Below are positions 8,510-17,832 of a DNA stretch of 64,000 nt, one piece after another. A program made the translations under genes and the position numbers. Position 1 is the first letter of the stretch. The number at the start of each line of letters is the position of its first letter. The stretch is from positions 6,792,501 to 6,856,500 of the forward strand of contig NZ_LT670844.1 in NCBI RefSeq assembly GCF_900141755.1. Direction: 5' to 3'. The notes beneath the pieces were generated by a model that saw only the letters and a program-made list of their open reading frames with translations, was not told the origin of the DNA and did not search any database. This DNA comes from Bradyrhizobium lablabi (lineage in GTDB: Bacteria; Pseudomonadota; Alphaproteobacteria; Rhizobiales; Xanthobacteraceae).

Positions 8510-9211
8510 ATGATCGACCTCCATTACGCGCCGACGCCGAACGGCTGGAAAATCTCGATCATGCTGGAAGAACTCGGAATTCCCTATTCTGTCATTCCGG
8601 TCAACATCCGCTCCGGCGAACAGTTCGAGCCGGAGTTTCTGGCGATCAGCCCCAATAATCGTATCCCGGCGATCGTCGACCATGCACCCGCCGACGGCGG
8701 CGAGCCGTTTGCGGTGTTCGAGACCGGCGCGATCCTGATCTATCTTGCCGAAAAAACCGGCCGCTTTCTGCCGGCGGACATGCGCGGTCGCTCGAAAGTG
8801 GTGCAATGGGTGATGTGGCAGATGAGCGGGCTCGGTCCGATGCTCGGCCAGCACGGCCATTTTGCGCTCTATGCGCCCGAAAAAATTCCCTACGCCATCG
8901 AGCGCTATCGTGACGAAGCCGCCCGGCTTTATCGCGTGCTCGATACCCAACTGGGCAAGACAGGCCGCTATGTCGCCGGCGATTACTCGATCGCCGACAT
9001 CGCCTGCTTCCCCTGGACCATGACCCACAAGGCGCAAGGCTTTACGCTCGACGATTATCCCAACATCAAGCGCTGGTACGCGCAGGTGCGCGCGCGGCCG
9101 CAGGTGCAGGCGGGGCTGGCGATCGGCAAATTCGTCAAGGAGCCGTTCGACGAGGAGGCGCGCAAGAACATGTTCGGGCAGAAGGCGAAGGAGATGGCGG
9201 AGAGGAAGTGA
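8510..9211 (+). CDS. Glutathione S-transferase, YghU/YfcG-like
   Basis: 233-aa GST with N-terminal thioredoxin-fold segment (YAPTPNGWKISIMLEELGIPY), conserved cis-Pro region SPNNRIPAIVDH and FETGAILIYLAEKTGRFLP. The C-terminal helical domain contains the Asp motif YSIADIACFPW. The threonine/asparagine near the start resembles YfcG-type proteins, which have disulfide-bond reductase activity. ATG 8510 has an AGGGAA ribosome site; the longer frame from 8423 overlaps the divergent promoter region and is unlikely. Confidence 0.88.
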   Translation: MIDLHYAPTPNGWKISIMLEELGIPYSVIPVNIRSGEQFEPEFLAISPNNRIPAIVDHAPADGGEPFAVFETGAILIYLAEKTGRFLPADMRGRSKVVQWVMWQMSGLGPMLGQHGHFALYAPEKIPYAIERYRDEAARLYRVLDTQLGKTGRYVAGDYSIADIACFPWTMTHKAQGFTLDDYPNIKRWYAQVRARPQVQAGLAIGKFVKEPFDEEARKNMFGQKAKEMAERK

Positions 9212-9220
9212 CTCCTTTAC

Positions 9221-9349
9221 CTCGCCCCGCTTGCGGGGAGAGGTCGATCACGAAGTGATCGGGTGAGGGGGACTCTCCGCGAGTCCGCGTCTGTCGAGAG
9301 AGCCCCTCACCCCAACCCTCTCCCCGCGAAGATGAGCGGGGAGAGGGAG
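9221..9349. repeat. Intergenic palindrome, family C
   Basis: Second copy of the CTCGCCCCGCTTGCGGGGAG family, ending GAGCGGGGAGAGGGAG. Located after the GST stop and before the isomerase gene. See 6471-6606. Confidence 0.8.
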
Positions 9350-9396
9350 TAAGACGTCGACAGCCTGCGAAACAAAATCAAATCAAAGGAAACGCC

Positions 9397-10005
9397 ATGA
9401 TCGAATTCTTCTTCGACTGTTCCAGTCCCTGGACCTATCTCGCCTTCCACAACATCCAGCCATTGGCAAAAGAATTCGGCCAGGAGATTTCGTGGCGGCC
9501 GATTTTGGTAGGCGGCATTTTTAATTCCATCAATCCGAGCGTCTATGCTTCGCGGGAGCATCCGGTAGAGGCCAAGGTCAACTACATGAAGAAGGACATG
9601 GCCGACTGGGCGCGTTCCGCGGGGCTCGCCATAAAGATGCGGCCGACGGTATTTCCGGTCAACAGCGTCAAGGCGATGCGCGGCTGCATCTGGTCGGCTA
9701 AGGACATGTTGCCGTTCGCCCGCGCGGTGTTCGAGACCTATTGGGGCGGCGACCAGGATATTTCACAGGATGCGGTGCTGACGGAGGTCTGCAAGAGCGT
9801 CGGCGTCGATCCCGCGAAATTCCTGGCCGGGATCAGCGACCAGGCGATCAAGGATCAGCTCAAGGCCAACACCGACGAAGTGATGGCGCGCGGCGGGTTC
9901 GGCTCGCCGACCATTTTTGTCGACAAGACCGACATGTATTTCGGCAACGACCGCTTGCCGCTGGTGCGCGAAGCCTTGGCGCGGCGAAAAGCGAGCGCGG
10001 CCTGA
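9397..10005 (+). CDS. 2-hydroxychromene-2-carboxylate isomerase family (DsbA fold)
   Basis: 202-aa DsbA-like/kappa-GST family protein. The N-terminus IEFFFDCSSPWTYLAF carries the active-site Ser of glutathione-dependent HCCA isomerases (SSPW in place of a CxxC). The C-terminal GGFGSPTIFVDKTDMYFGNDR is the conserved GVFGVPTFFV-type region. The enzyme class isomerises hydroxychromene carboxylate in naphthalene-type catabolism, but the wider family has unknown substrates. It overlaps the next gene by one base (TGATG), so the two are translationally coupled. Confidence 0.85.
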   Translation: MIEFFFDCSSPWTYLAFHNIQPLAKEFGQEISWRPILVGGIFNSINPSVYASREHPVEAKVNYMKKDMADWARSAGLAIKMRPTVFPVNSVKAMRGCIWSAKDMLPFARAVFETYWGGDQDISQDAVLTEVCKSVGVDPAKFLAGISDQAIKDQLKANTDEVMARGGFGSPTIFVDKTDMYFGNDRLPLVREALARRKASAA

Positions 10006-10979
10006 TGCCGAAGGCGGTCATCTGCCGCGAGCTCGGTCCGCCCGAGCGCTTGCGCCTCGAAACTTTTGTCAACGCGCCGCTGCAGCAGGGCGAGGTACGC
10101 GTCGCCATCCGCGCCGCCGGGATCAATTTTCCCGACATCTTGATGGCGGCGGGCGAATATCAGTTAAAGCCTGAGCTGCCATTCACGCCCGGGGTGGAAG
10201 CCGCCGGCGACGTGATCGAGGTCAATGGCGCGCCCGGTGTCGCCGTCGGCGACAAAGTGATCGTCAAGATGCGGCACGGCGCGTATGCCGATGAGGCGGT
10301 GGTGGCGCCGTCGCAGCTTGCGCCATTGCCATCGACCTTCGACTATGCCGAAGGCGCGACCTTTCTCGCAGCCCACGGCACCGCCTATCACGCGCTGATC
10401 GACCGCGGCCAGCTTCGACCGGGCGAAGTGCTGCTGGTGCATGGCGCCGGCGGCGGCGTGGGGCTAGCCGCGGTCGAGATCGGCAAGTTTTTGGGGGCGA
10501 CCGTGATCGCGGCGGCCTCGAGCGAGGAGAAACTCGCGGTGGCGAAGGCGCGCGGCGCCGATCATCTCGTGCTTTACGCCCGCGAGCCGTTCCGCGACGC
10601 GGTGAAACGCATCACCGATGGCCGTGGAGCCGACGTGGTGTTCGATCCCGTCGGCGGCGAGATTTTCGAGAACTCACTGCGCTGCATCGCCTGGGGCGCG
10701 CGAGTCCTCGTGATCGGTTTCACCGGCGGCATTGGGCTCGCCCGTACCAATCTCGTGCTGATCAAGGGCGCCAGCGTGCTCGGCGTCCGTGCCGGCGAAG
10801 CGGTGCGGAAAAATCCGGCGCTTGGCGAGGTTCGGTTGAAGGCGCTGAATGGGTGGGCGGAGGCTGGAAAGCTGCGGCCGAACATCTCGCACCGATTGCC
10901 GCTGGAAGATTTTGCGCAGGCGATGCGGCTTCTGATCGATCGCAAGGCGATCGGGCGCGTAGCGCTGATGATGCGGTAG
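10005..10979 (+). CDS. NADPH:quinone oxidoreductase family protein
   Basis: 324-aa zinc-free medium-chain dehydrogenase/reductase. The N-terminal GroES-like part holds AAGINFPDILMAAGEY; the Rossmann domain carries VHGAGGGVGLAAVEIGKFLG (GxGxxG-type NADPH site), followed by GADVVFDPVGG. No structural-zinc Cys cluster is present, as expected for QOR-like enzymes. ATG 10005 overlaps the stop of the upstream isomerase gene, which fixes the start. Possible role: NADPH-dependent reduction of quinones or enones. Confidence 0.9.
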   Translation: MPKAVICRELGPPERLRLETFVNAPLQQGEVRVAIRAAGINFPDILMAAGEYQLKPELPFTPGVEAAGDVIEVNGAPGVAVGDKVIVKMRHGAYADEAVVAPSQLAPLPSTFDYAEGATFLAAHGTAYHALIDRGQLRPGEVLLVHGAGGGVGLAAVEIGKFLGATVIAAASSEEKLAVAKARGADHLVLYAREPFRDAVKRITDGRGADVVFDPVGGEIFENSLRCIAWGARVLVIGFTGGIGLARTNLVLIKGASVLGVRAGEAVRKNPALGEVRLKALNGWAEAGKLRPNISHRLPLEDFAQAMRLLIDRKAIGRVALMMR

Positions 10980-10988
10980 TCTCTCAAT

Positions 10989-11108
10989 CGTCGTCCCTGC
11001 GAAAGCAGGGACCCATACCGCGTGATCTATCGAGAACGCACAATTGGGAGACGCTCTTCGTAAAACTAAAGCCGGTGGTTATGGGTCCCTGCTTTCGCAG
11101 GGACGACG
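10989..11108. repeat. Intergenic palindrome, family D
   Basis: CGTCGTCCCTGCGAAAGCAG at the left and its near-exact inverse at the right end (CTGCTTTCGCAGGGACGACG). It lies between two convergent genes and could form a long hairpin acting as a two-way terminator. Confidence 0.8.
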
Positions 11109-11128
11109 GAAGGGGTTGTGGCATCGCC

Positions 11129-12019
<891 letters not shown>

Positions 12020-12075
12020 GGGGTTTCCTCCGGTGTTGTTTGTTGTTTTCCTCTCGTCATGCCCGGGCTTGTCCC

Positions 12076-13416
12076 ACGGGTGTCTGGCACGGTCCATGCT
12101 TGAAGGAGCGCACGGCATTGATTCTACTCGTTTCCAGCTGGTTGCGAATCATCTGGACACGAAAAGGGATCAACGCCGTGCGGCATCAGAATATCGTTTT
12201 TCATGGGCTTCTGAAGCATATTCCGTGGTCGATGCTCGATCGGCTTGTGGATCAGTACAATGCCGACTGGGATGGCCGTGTCGTCAAGACCAGGGCTCAT
12301 TTGATCGCGATGCTGTATGCGCAGTTTTGCGGCGCGCGGAGCCTGCGCGAGATTGAAACGAACCTGCAAAGCCACGCCGGCAAGCTTTACCATCTCGGCG
12401 GCCGCACCATATCGAGATCGGCGCTCTCGACCGCCAATGCTTCGCGTCCTGTGGAGGTCTTCGCAGGCCTGCTTTCGGCCCTGATGGCGCAGTTGCAGGC
12501 CGGCTATCGGCGGAAGATCGGCGATTGCGTTCGGCTGATTGATTCGACCAGCGTGCAGCTGAGCAGCCTGAGCGGCGATTGGGCGACGTTTTCGGCGGGA
12601 GTTTGCGGCGCCAAAGCGCACATCATCTACGATCCGGATGCCGATCAACCGCTGTACCTGATGGTGACACCGTCGAACGTCAACGACATCACGGCCGCCA
12701 AGGAGATGCCAATCGAGGCGGGAGCGACTTACGTTTTTGACCTCGGCTATTACGATTATGGTTGGTGGGCGGAGCTTGATCAGGCGGGTTGCCGCATTGT
12801 CACGCGCCTGAAGTCCAACACGCCTTTCACCGTCGTCGAGGATCGGCCGGTGTCGCCGGGATCGTCGATCCTCAGCGATCGGACCGGGTATCTTCCCAAA
12901 CGGCTCGCCGCGTCGCGTCAAAACCCGATGGCGGGTCTCGTCCGTGAAATTCGCGTCATGATCGAGACCGGCAAGGTGCTGCGCATCTTCACCAATGACC
13001 TGGAGGCAAGCGCGCAAGAAATCGCCGATTTGTACAAGCGGCGATGGGCCATCGAGTTGTTCTTTCGATGGGTCAAACAGACCTTGAAGATCGGCCACTT
13101 CTTGGGAACCTCCGAAAACGCCGTTCGCATTCAGATCACTGTCGCGCTGATCGCCTTCCTGCTGCTGCGGCTGGCTCACGACGCCAACAGGATCGTGACC
13201 GGCCCGCTCGCCTTCGCAAGGCTCCTGCGAACAAACCTGATGCATCGGCGCGCGATCGCTGAGCTTCTCCAAGCTACGCCACCCCCCGAGCCACAACAGT
13301 CCAGATTTGACTTCGGACCACACGCAACCCGTGCGGCGCAACGGCGCAGCCATATTCGTGTGGATGCCGCCATGGAGAAGGCGGCATGATAAGCACAGAC
13401 CGTGCCAGACACCCGT
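12076..13416 (+). mobile_element. IS4-family insertion sequence
   Basis: 1341-bp element with perfect 19-bp terminal inverted repeats (ACGGGTGTCTGGCACGGTC at 12076-12094 and its inverse at 13398-13416) around one transposase gene. The bases outside the repeats are the two arms of a family B palindrome (CGGGCTTGTCCC left, GGGACAAGCCCG right), so the element sits at the centre of such a palindrome. No simple direct target duplication touches the ends; an 11-bp CGGTGTTGTTT occurs at 12031-12041 and 13436-13446 but lies outside the palindrome arms and may be chance. Confidence 0.88.
12178..13389 (+). CDS. IS4-family transposase
   Basis: 403-aa DDE transposase. The N-terminal part (HQNIVFHGLLKHIPW) is the DUF4372-type segment of IS4 transposases. 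Catalytic residues are Asp in VRLIDSTSVQ, Asp in YVFDLGYYDYGWW and Glu in the YKRRWAIELFFRWVKQTLKI (YREK-like) motif. A GTG at 12178 gives the usual family start; longer in-frame starts run into the terminal repeat. The reading frame is intact, so the element may be active. Confidence 0.88.
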   Translation: MRHQNIVFHGLLKHIPWSMLDRLVDQYNADWDGRVVKTRAHLIAMLYAQFCGARSLREIETNLQSHAGKLYHLGGRTISRSALSTANASRPVEVFAGLLSALMAQLQAGYRRKIGDCVRLIDSTSVQLSSLSGDWATFSAGVCGAKAHIIYDPDADQPLYLMVTPSNVNDITAAKEMPIEAGATYVFDLGYYDYGWWAELDQAGCRIVTRLKSNTPFTVVEDRPVSPGSSILSDRTGYLPKRLAASRQNPMAGLVREIRVMIETGKVLRIFTNDLEASAQEIADLYKRRWAIELFFRWVKQTLKIGHFLGTSENAVRIQITVALIAFLLLRLAHDANRIVTGPLAFARLLRTNLMHRRAIAELLQATPPPEPQQSRFDFGPHATRAAQRRSHIRVDAAMEKAA

Positions 13417-13444
13417 GGGACAAGCCCGGCCATGACGGTGTTGT

Positions 13445-14875
13445 TTATCGGGGCGTCAGCCTGGCGGCGCCTGGCCACGGCTTCTGCGGCCCGCGCATCC
13501 CCTCGAACGCCTTCGCCATCCCCAAGACGCCGAGATCATCAAAACGGCGGCCGACGATCTGGACGCCGATCGGGAATCCACTTTCGCTGAAGCCGCCATT
13601 GATGGCGGCGGCCGGATTTTCCGACATGTTCCACGGCACGGTGTAGCAGATGTGCTCGAATGGTTTTGCCGGATCGTTGATCGGGGAAGCGAATTCGGCG
13701 GGGAAATTCACCACCGGCGATACCGGCGACACCACGTAATCGACATCGGCGAACAGCTTTGCCGCGGCGCTGCGGATCGCCATCGTGGCATTGAAACCCC
13801 TGATGACATCGACGCCGGAAAGTTTCGCGCCGGATTCCCCCCATTTGACGATATAGGGCAGCGCCTTGGCGCGCTCGCTCTCGCTTAGTTTTGCAAGGTC
13901 GTCCCACATCCGCGCGCGCCAGAAATTGTCGAGACCGTCGAGCATCTCGCGCGTCAATATGCCGTCGACTTCGGTGATAACGGCGCCGGCGGATTCGAAT
14001 GCTTTCGCGGCCTTCACAGCCACCGCGCGGACTTCCTTTTCCAGCGCCTGGCCGACGCCGAGATCGAGCATCAACCCGATGCGCAGTTTCCGCGGCGACT
14101 TTTCGAGCGCCTTCCAGTTGATGTTGTCAGGCGGCAGGCTCATGCCGTCGCGGCGATCCGGTCGCGACAACACGCTCATCATCAGCGCGGCGTCGTCGAC
14201 AATGCGGGTCATGGGACCTGCGACGCGGCCGACATAGGACGGATCGATCGGGATCCGCCCGAGGCTCGGCTTCAACGCGACGAGGCCGCACCAGCAGGCC
14301 GGCAACCGCACCGAGCCGCCGATATCGGTACCGAGATGCAGCGGGCCGTAACCCGCGGCGCCCGCGGCGCCGGCGCCTGCGCTCGAACCGCCGGGGTTCT
14401 TGCTGAGGTCCCAGGGATTACGGGTCAATGGGTGGAAGCTCGACAGCCCCGACGACAGCATGCCGTAATCCGGCATGGTGGTTTTCGAAAAAATCACCGC
14501 GCCCGCTTCGCGCAAGCGCGCCGCCGGCGGCGCGTCGACGGCCGCGGGCACCAGCTTGACGCTGGCCGCGCCAAGCGGCACCGGCACGCCTTTGGTCGCG
14601 ATGTTGTCCTTGATCGTGACGGGCACGCCGTCGAGCGCGCCGGTCGGCTCGCCCTTCTGCCAGCGCTCGGTGGACGCTTTTGCGACCGCGCGCGCGCCGT
14701 CGGGATCGAACGCGTAAAGTGCCTTGATGTGCGGTTCCCATACCGCGACATGGGCCAGCACGTCTTCCAGCACTTCCGACGGCGAGAATTGCTTGGCACG
14801 AAAGCCCGCGATCAGGTCGATCGCGCTGAGATCGTGCAGCGAGGTGACCGCGTCATTCGATGCCGGCTTATGCAT
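13445..14875 (-). CDS. Amidase (amidase-signature family)
   Basis: 476-aa amidase-signature enzyme that hydrolyses amide bonds. The Ser-cisSer-Lys triad is visible: Lys in VTIKDNIATKG, cis-Ser in GGSSAGAGAAGAAG and nucleophile Ser in GTDIGGSVRLPA. Length is normal. The start ATG at 14875 overlaps the stop of the M20D peptidase gene by 8 bases, which supports both the start and co-translation. It is the last gene of a long minus-strand run of peptide transport and peptidase genes. Confidence 0.9.
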   Translation of the reverse strand: MHKPASNDAVTSLHDLSAIDLIAGFRAKQFSPSEVLEDVLAHVAVWEPHIKALYAFDPDGARAVAKASTERWQKGEPTGALDGVPVTIKDNIATKGVPVPLGAASVKLVPAAVDAPPAARLREAGAVIFSKTTMPDYGMLSSGLSSFHPLTRNPWDLSKNPGGSSAGAGAAGAAGYGPLHLGTDIGGSVRLPACWCGLVALKPSLGRIPIDPSYVGRVAGPMTRIVDDAALMMSVLSRPDRRDGMSLPPDNINWKALEKSPRKLRIGLMLDLGVGQALEKEVRAVAVKAAKAFESAGAVITEVDGILTREMLDGLDNFWRARMWDDLAKLSESERAKALPYIVKWGESGAKLSGVDVIRGFNATMAIRSAAAKLFADVDYVVSPVSPVVNFPAEFASPINDPAKPFEHICYTVPWNMSENPAAAINGGFSESGFPIGVQIVGRRFDDLGVLGMAKAFEGMRGPQKPWPGAARLTPR

Positions 14876-16040
14876 GGGCGCCGACCGGGAGGCGGGTTTC
14901 GATGATGCGCGCGAACATGCTGGCGCCGACGGGTAAGATCTTGTCGTCCAGCACATAGCCGGGATTGTGCACCGGCACCGAGCCGTCGTGGCCGACCCAG
15001 AAATAGGCGCCCGGTATGGCCTGCATCATGTCGGCAAAATCCTCGCTGCCCATCTTCGGCTGCGAGCGGGTGATGACTTTTGCCGGGTCGACCACGGTGC
15101 GCGCCACCGCCTCGACCACGCGGGACTGTTCTTCCTGGTTCACGAGCACACTGAACGTGTCGCGAATGTCGGCTGTGATCTCGACTTGGAACGCGGTCGC
15201 CATGCCGGCGCAGATCGCGCGCATCCGCTCGCGGATCAGCGCGCGCACCTCGTCGGAAAAGGCGCGGACGGTGCCGCAGAGTTTTGCCTCGCCCGGGATC
15301 ACGTTGTAAGCGGAGCCGGCGTGAATTTGGGTGATCGACACCACCGCCGCCTTCAGGGGATCGACGTTGCGGCTGACGATGGTCTGTAGCGCCTGTCCGA
15401 GCGTCATCGCGATGACCACCGCGTCCTTGGAGCGTTCTGGCATCGCGCCATGGGCGCCATAGCCCGAAATGGTGATGTCGAAGAAATCGGCGCCGGCCAT
15501 CGCCGGCCCCGGAAGGATGGCGACCTCGCCATGATTCAGGTCGGGCGCGTTGTGCAGCCCATAAACCTCGTCGCAGGGGAATTTCTCGAACAACCCGTCC
15601 TTGATCATGGCGCGGGCGCCGCCGAGGCCTTCTTCGGCCGGCTGAAAGATGAAATGCACGGTGCCGTCGAAATTCCTGGTCTCGGCGAGGTAGCGCGCGG
15701 TGCCCAGCAACATGGTGGTGTGGCCGTCATGGCCGCAGCCGTGAAAACGGCCGGGAATGGTCGAGCGCCACCTTAAGTTGGTGTTTTCTTCCATCGGCAG
15801 CGCGTCCATGTCGGCGCGGAGCCCGATGCGCTTTCCGTTGGAGCCCTTGCCCTTGAGCACGCCGACCACGCCGGTGCCCCCTAAGCCGCGATGCACCTCG
15901 ATGCCCCATTGCGTCAGCTTGTCGGCGACGATGCCTGAGGTTCGGACTTCCTCGAAGCCGATCTCGGGATGGGCGTGCAGATCGCGGCGGATTGCGGTGA
16001 GTTCGTCGGCAAAGGCTTCGATGCGGTCGATATTGGGCAT
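14868..16040 (-). CDS. M20D amidohydrolase/aminoacylase (hippurate hydrolase-like)
   Basis: 390-aa di-metal peptidase of the M20D group, which removes acyl groups from amino acids or cleaves dipeptides. Metal and catalytic motifs are DLHAHPEIGFEE, LRADMDALPMEE, GCGHDGHTTMLLG, QPAEEG and a His near the C-terminus (SVPVHNPGYVLDD). It sits five bases after the M81 peptidase gene and overlaps the amidase, so all three are likely one transcript. Confidence 0.92.
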   Translation of the reverse strand: MPNIDRIEAFADELTAIRRDLHAHPEIGFEEVRTSGIVADKLTQWGIEVHRGLGGTGVVGVLKGKGSNGKRIGLRADMDALPMEENTNLRWRSTIPGRFHGCGHDGHTTMLLGTARYLAETRNFDGTVHFIFQPAEEGLGGARAMIKDGLFEKFPCDEVYGLHNAPDLNHGEVAILPGPAMAGADFFDITISGYGAHGAMPERSKDAVVIAMTLGQALQTIVSRNVDPLKAAVVSITQIHAGSAYNVIPGEAKLCGTVRAFSDEVRALIRERMRAICAGMATAFQVEITADIRDTFSVLVNQEEQSRVVEAVARTVVDPAKVITRSQPKMGSEDFADMMQAIPGAYFWVGHDGSVPVHNPGYVLDDKILPVGASMFARIIETRLPVGAHA

Positions 16041-16045
16041 GTCTG

Positions 16046-17572
16046 TTATCCGGTTGCAGAGGAAGGTAAACGTGATTTCGCGAAAGCGGGGCCGTTCGGC
16101 TTGATGCGGATGCCCGGGCGCAGCCGCGTCCACGGCAGGGTGGCGGGATCGGCCGGCATCGCGCCGGGCGCGGCGCAGATCAGGAGCTTTTCGGCGATCG
16201 GTTCGAAATCGGCGCGGAAATGCACCGAGCTCTTGTTGACGAGGATCGCCTGCGCGGTCGGCTCGATGCCGACATAGCGATACATCGACTGATCCGCGAG
16301 CTGCGCCTTGTGCGAGCCCACGACCACCCTGACATCGCCGATGCGCAAGCACGCCGATGGTCCCATCTCCATGTCGCGGCCGCCATAAAAGGGACCCGGC
16401 GCGATAAATCTGCCATCGGACAGTTTTTCGACGACGAACGTCTCGTGGTAGGGCGCATCACCGGGAATGCCCGACTTGCCGCCGATCGCGAGCGTGATGG
16501 TGGCGCCGGCGCCGGCTTCATGCGCGGCTTTTGCGGAAGCCGGATCGTAGATCACGCCGATCGCGGCGCGCTTTGCCTCGTTGCGGACCAGCGCGCGCAG
16601 CATGCCGGTGGTGTCGGAATCACCCCCGGCGCCGGGATTGTCCTGGGTGTCGGCGATGACGATCGGCTTGCTCGCGGTTTTTGAAAGTTCCATCGCGTAA
16701 CGCACGCCTTCGTCGGGCGCGAAGATGCGGCCGTCGAAATCGTCTTCGTGCCCGGTGACGATTTTTGCCAGCGCGTCCGCGGCGGCGTCGGCATCTCCTT
16801 GCGTCCTCCCATAGGCGAACACGCTCGGCCCGCAATGCTCAAAATCCGCCGCCGGAAAACCCGGCGCGAATGACAGCGTCGGAACTGCCTCGCTTTGCAT
16901 CGCCGCCAGCTTTTCGTAGATGCCTTTGGTCGGCTGATCGTTGGTGCATTGCCAGCTGATCGGAATCAGGAACGGCAATTGCCGGAACGCTTTTGCGAAT
17001 TTCTGCTTTGTCTTGAGCAGCAAGGCGAGATGCTTGGCGGCGGCGCGGCCGGTCTCGGCCATGTCGACATGCGGATATTTGCGATAGGCGATCAGCGCGT
17101 CCGCCTGCTCCATCATCTGCGGCGTGACATTGGCGTGCAGGTCGAGGCTCGCCACCAGCGGTACGTCGTGGCCGATCACCTCGCGCACGCGCCGCAAAAC
17201 TTCGCCTTCGCCGTCGTCGAGGTGCTCCGTGACCATGGCGCCGTGCAGGTCGAGATAGACGGCATCGAGCGGCCCTGCCGCTGTTATGCCGTCGACCATC
17301 ACCTTGACGATTCGCTCATAGGCATCCTTGGTCACATGCGCCGAGGGAGTGGCGCCGCAGGAAATCGTCGGCACCAATTCCCAGCCGTTGTTTTTGGCTT
17401 CGCCGGCAAAGCCCGCCAGACCCACATTGATGCTATGCATGACTTTGAGCACATCGCCGCCCGTGGCCATCGCCGGCCAGCCACCGCCATGCACAAAATC
17501 CTCATAGGTCGCCTTGGTCGGCGCGAAGGTATTGGTCTCGTGCAGGAAGCCGGCAACGGCGATACGGGTCAT
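16046..17572 (-). CDS. M81 family metallopeptidase (microcystinase MlrC-like)
   Basis: 508-aa zinc peptidase of the M81/MlrC family. Expected motifs are the start RIAVAGFLHETNTFAPT, the metal-binding DAVYLDLHGAMVTEH and ASLDLHANVTPQM, DNPGAGGDSDTT, and a C-terminal half (GPFYGGRDMEMGPSACLRIG) typical of the family. MlrC proteins are best known for the last step of microcystin breakdown, but most family members lie, as here, beside peptide ABC transporters and probably degrade imported small peptides. Confidence 0.9.
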   Translation of the reverse strand: MTRIAVAGFLHETNTFAPTKATYEDFVHGGGWPAMATGGDVLKVMHSINVGLAGFAGEAKNNGWELVPTISCGATPSAHVTKDAYERIVKVMVDGITAAGPLDAVYLDLHGAMVTEHLDDGEGEVLRRVREVIGHDVPLVASLDLHANVTPQMMEQADALIAYRKYPHVDMAETGRAAAKHLALLLKTKQKFAKAFRQLPFLIPISWQCTNDQPTKGIYEKLAAMQSEAVPTLSFAPGFPAADFEHCGPSVFAYGRTQGDADAAADALAKIVTGHEDDFDGRIFAPDEGVRYAMELSKTASKPIVIADTQDNPGAGGDSDTTGMLRALVRNEAKRAAIGVIYDPASAKAAHEAGAGATITLAIGGKSGIPGDAPYHETFVVEKLSDGRFIAPGPFYGGRDMEMGPSACLRIGDVRVVVGSHKAQLADQSMYRYVGIEPTAQAILVNKSSVHFRADFEPIAEKLLICAAPGAMPADPATLPWTRLRPGIRIKPNGPAFAKSRLPSSATG

Positions 17573-17706
17573 TAATTCTGCCTCAGTCGATCGTTCGTGC
17601 GCGCGACGTTAGCCTCGTCGTCGCAAAAAGCGCAAGCGATGAAGCAATCCCGCCGCGCATGGCTTCGAACCGTTTCGGGATTGCTAGGTTTGCCACCGGC
17701 CCATCC

Positions 17707-17825
17707 CCGTCATTGCGAGCCAACGGGTCGGCGCAAAGCGCCGCCCGATGACAGGCTCCACGAAGCAATCCATCGTGAAGGAAGCAAGCTGGATTGCTTC
17801 GTCGCTTGCGCTCCTCGCAATGACG
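17707..17825. repeat. Intergenic palindrome, family E
   Basis: Starts CGTCATTGCGAGCC and ends GCTCCTCGCAATGACG, with CGAAGCAATCCA/TGGATTGCTTCG inner arms. It lies between the ABC ATPase and the M81 peptidase gene. A second member is at 19496-19610. The rest of the gap 17573-17706 shows nothing else. Confidence 0.8.
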
Positions 17826-17832
17826 GCGGGAT

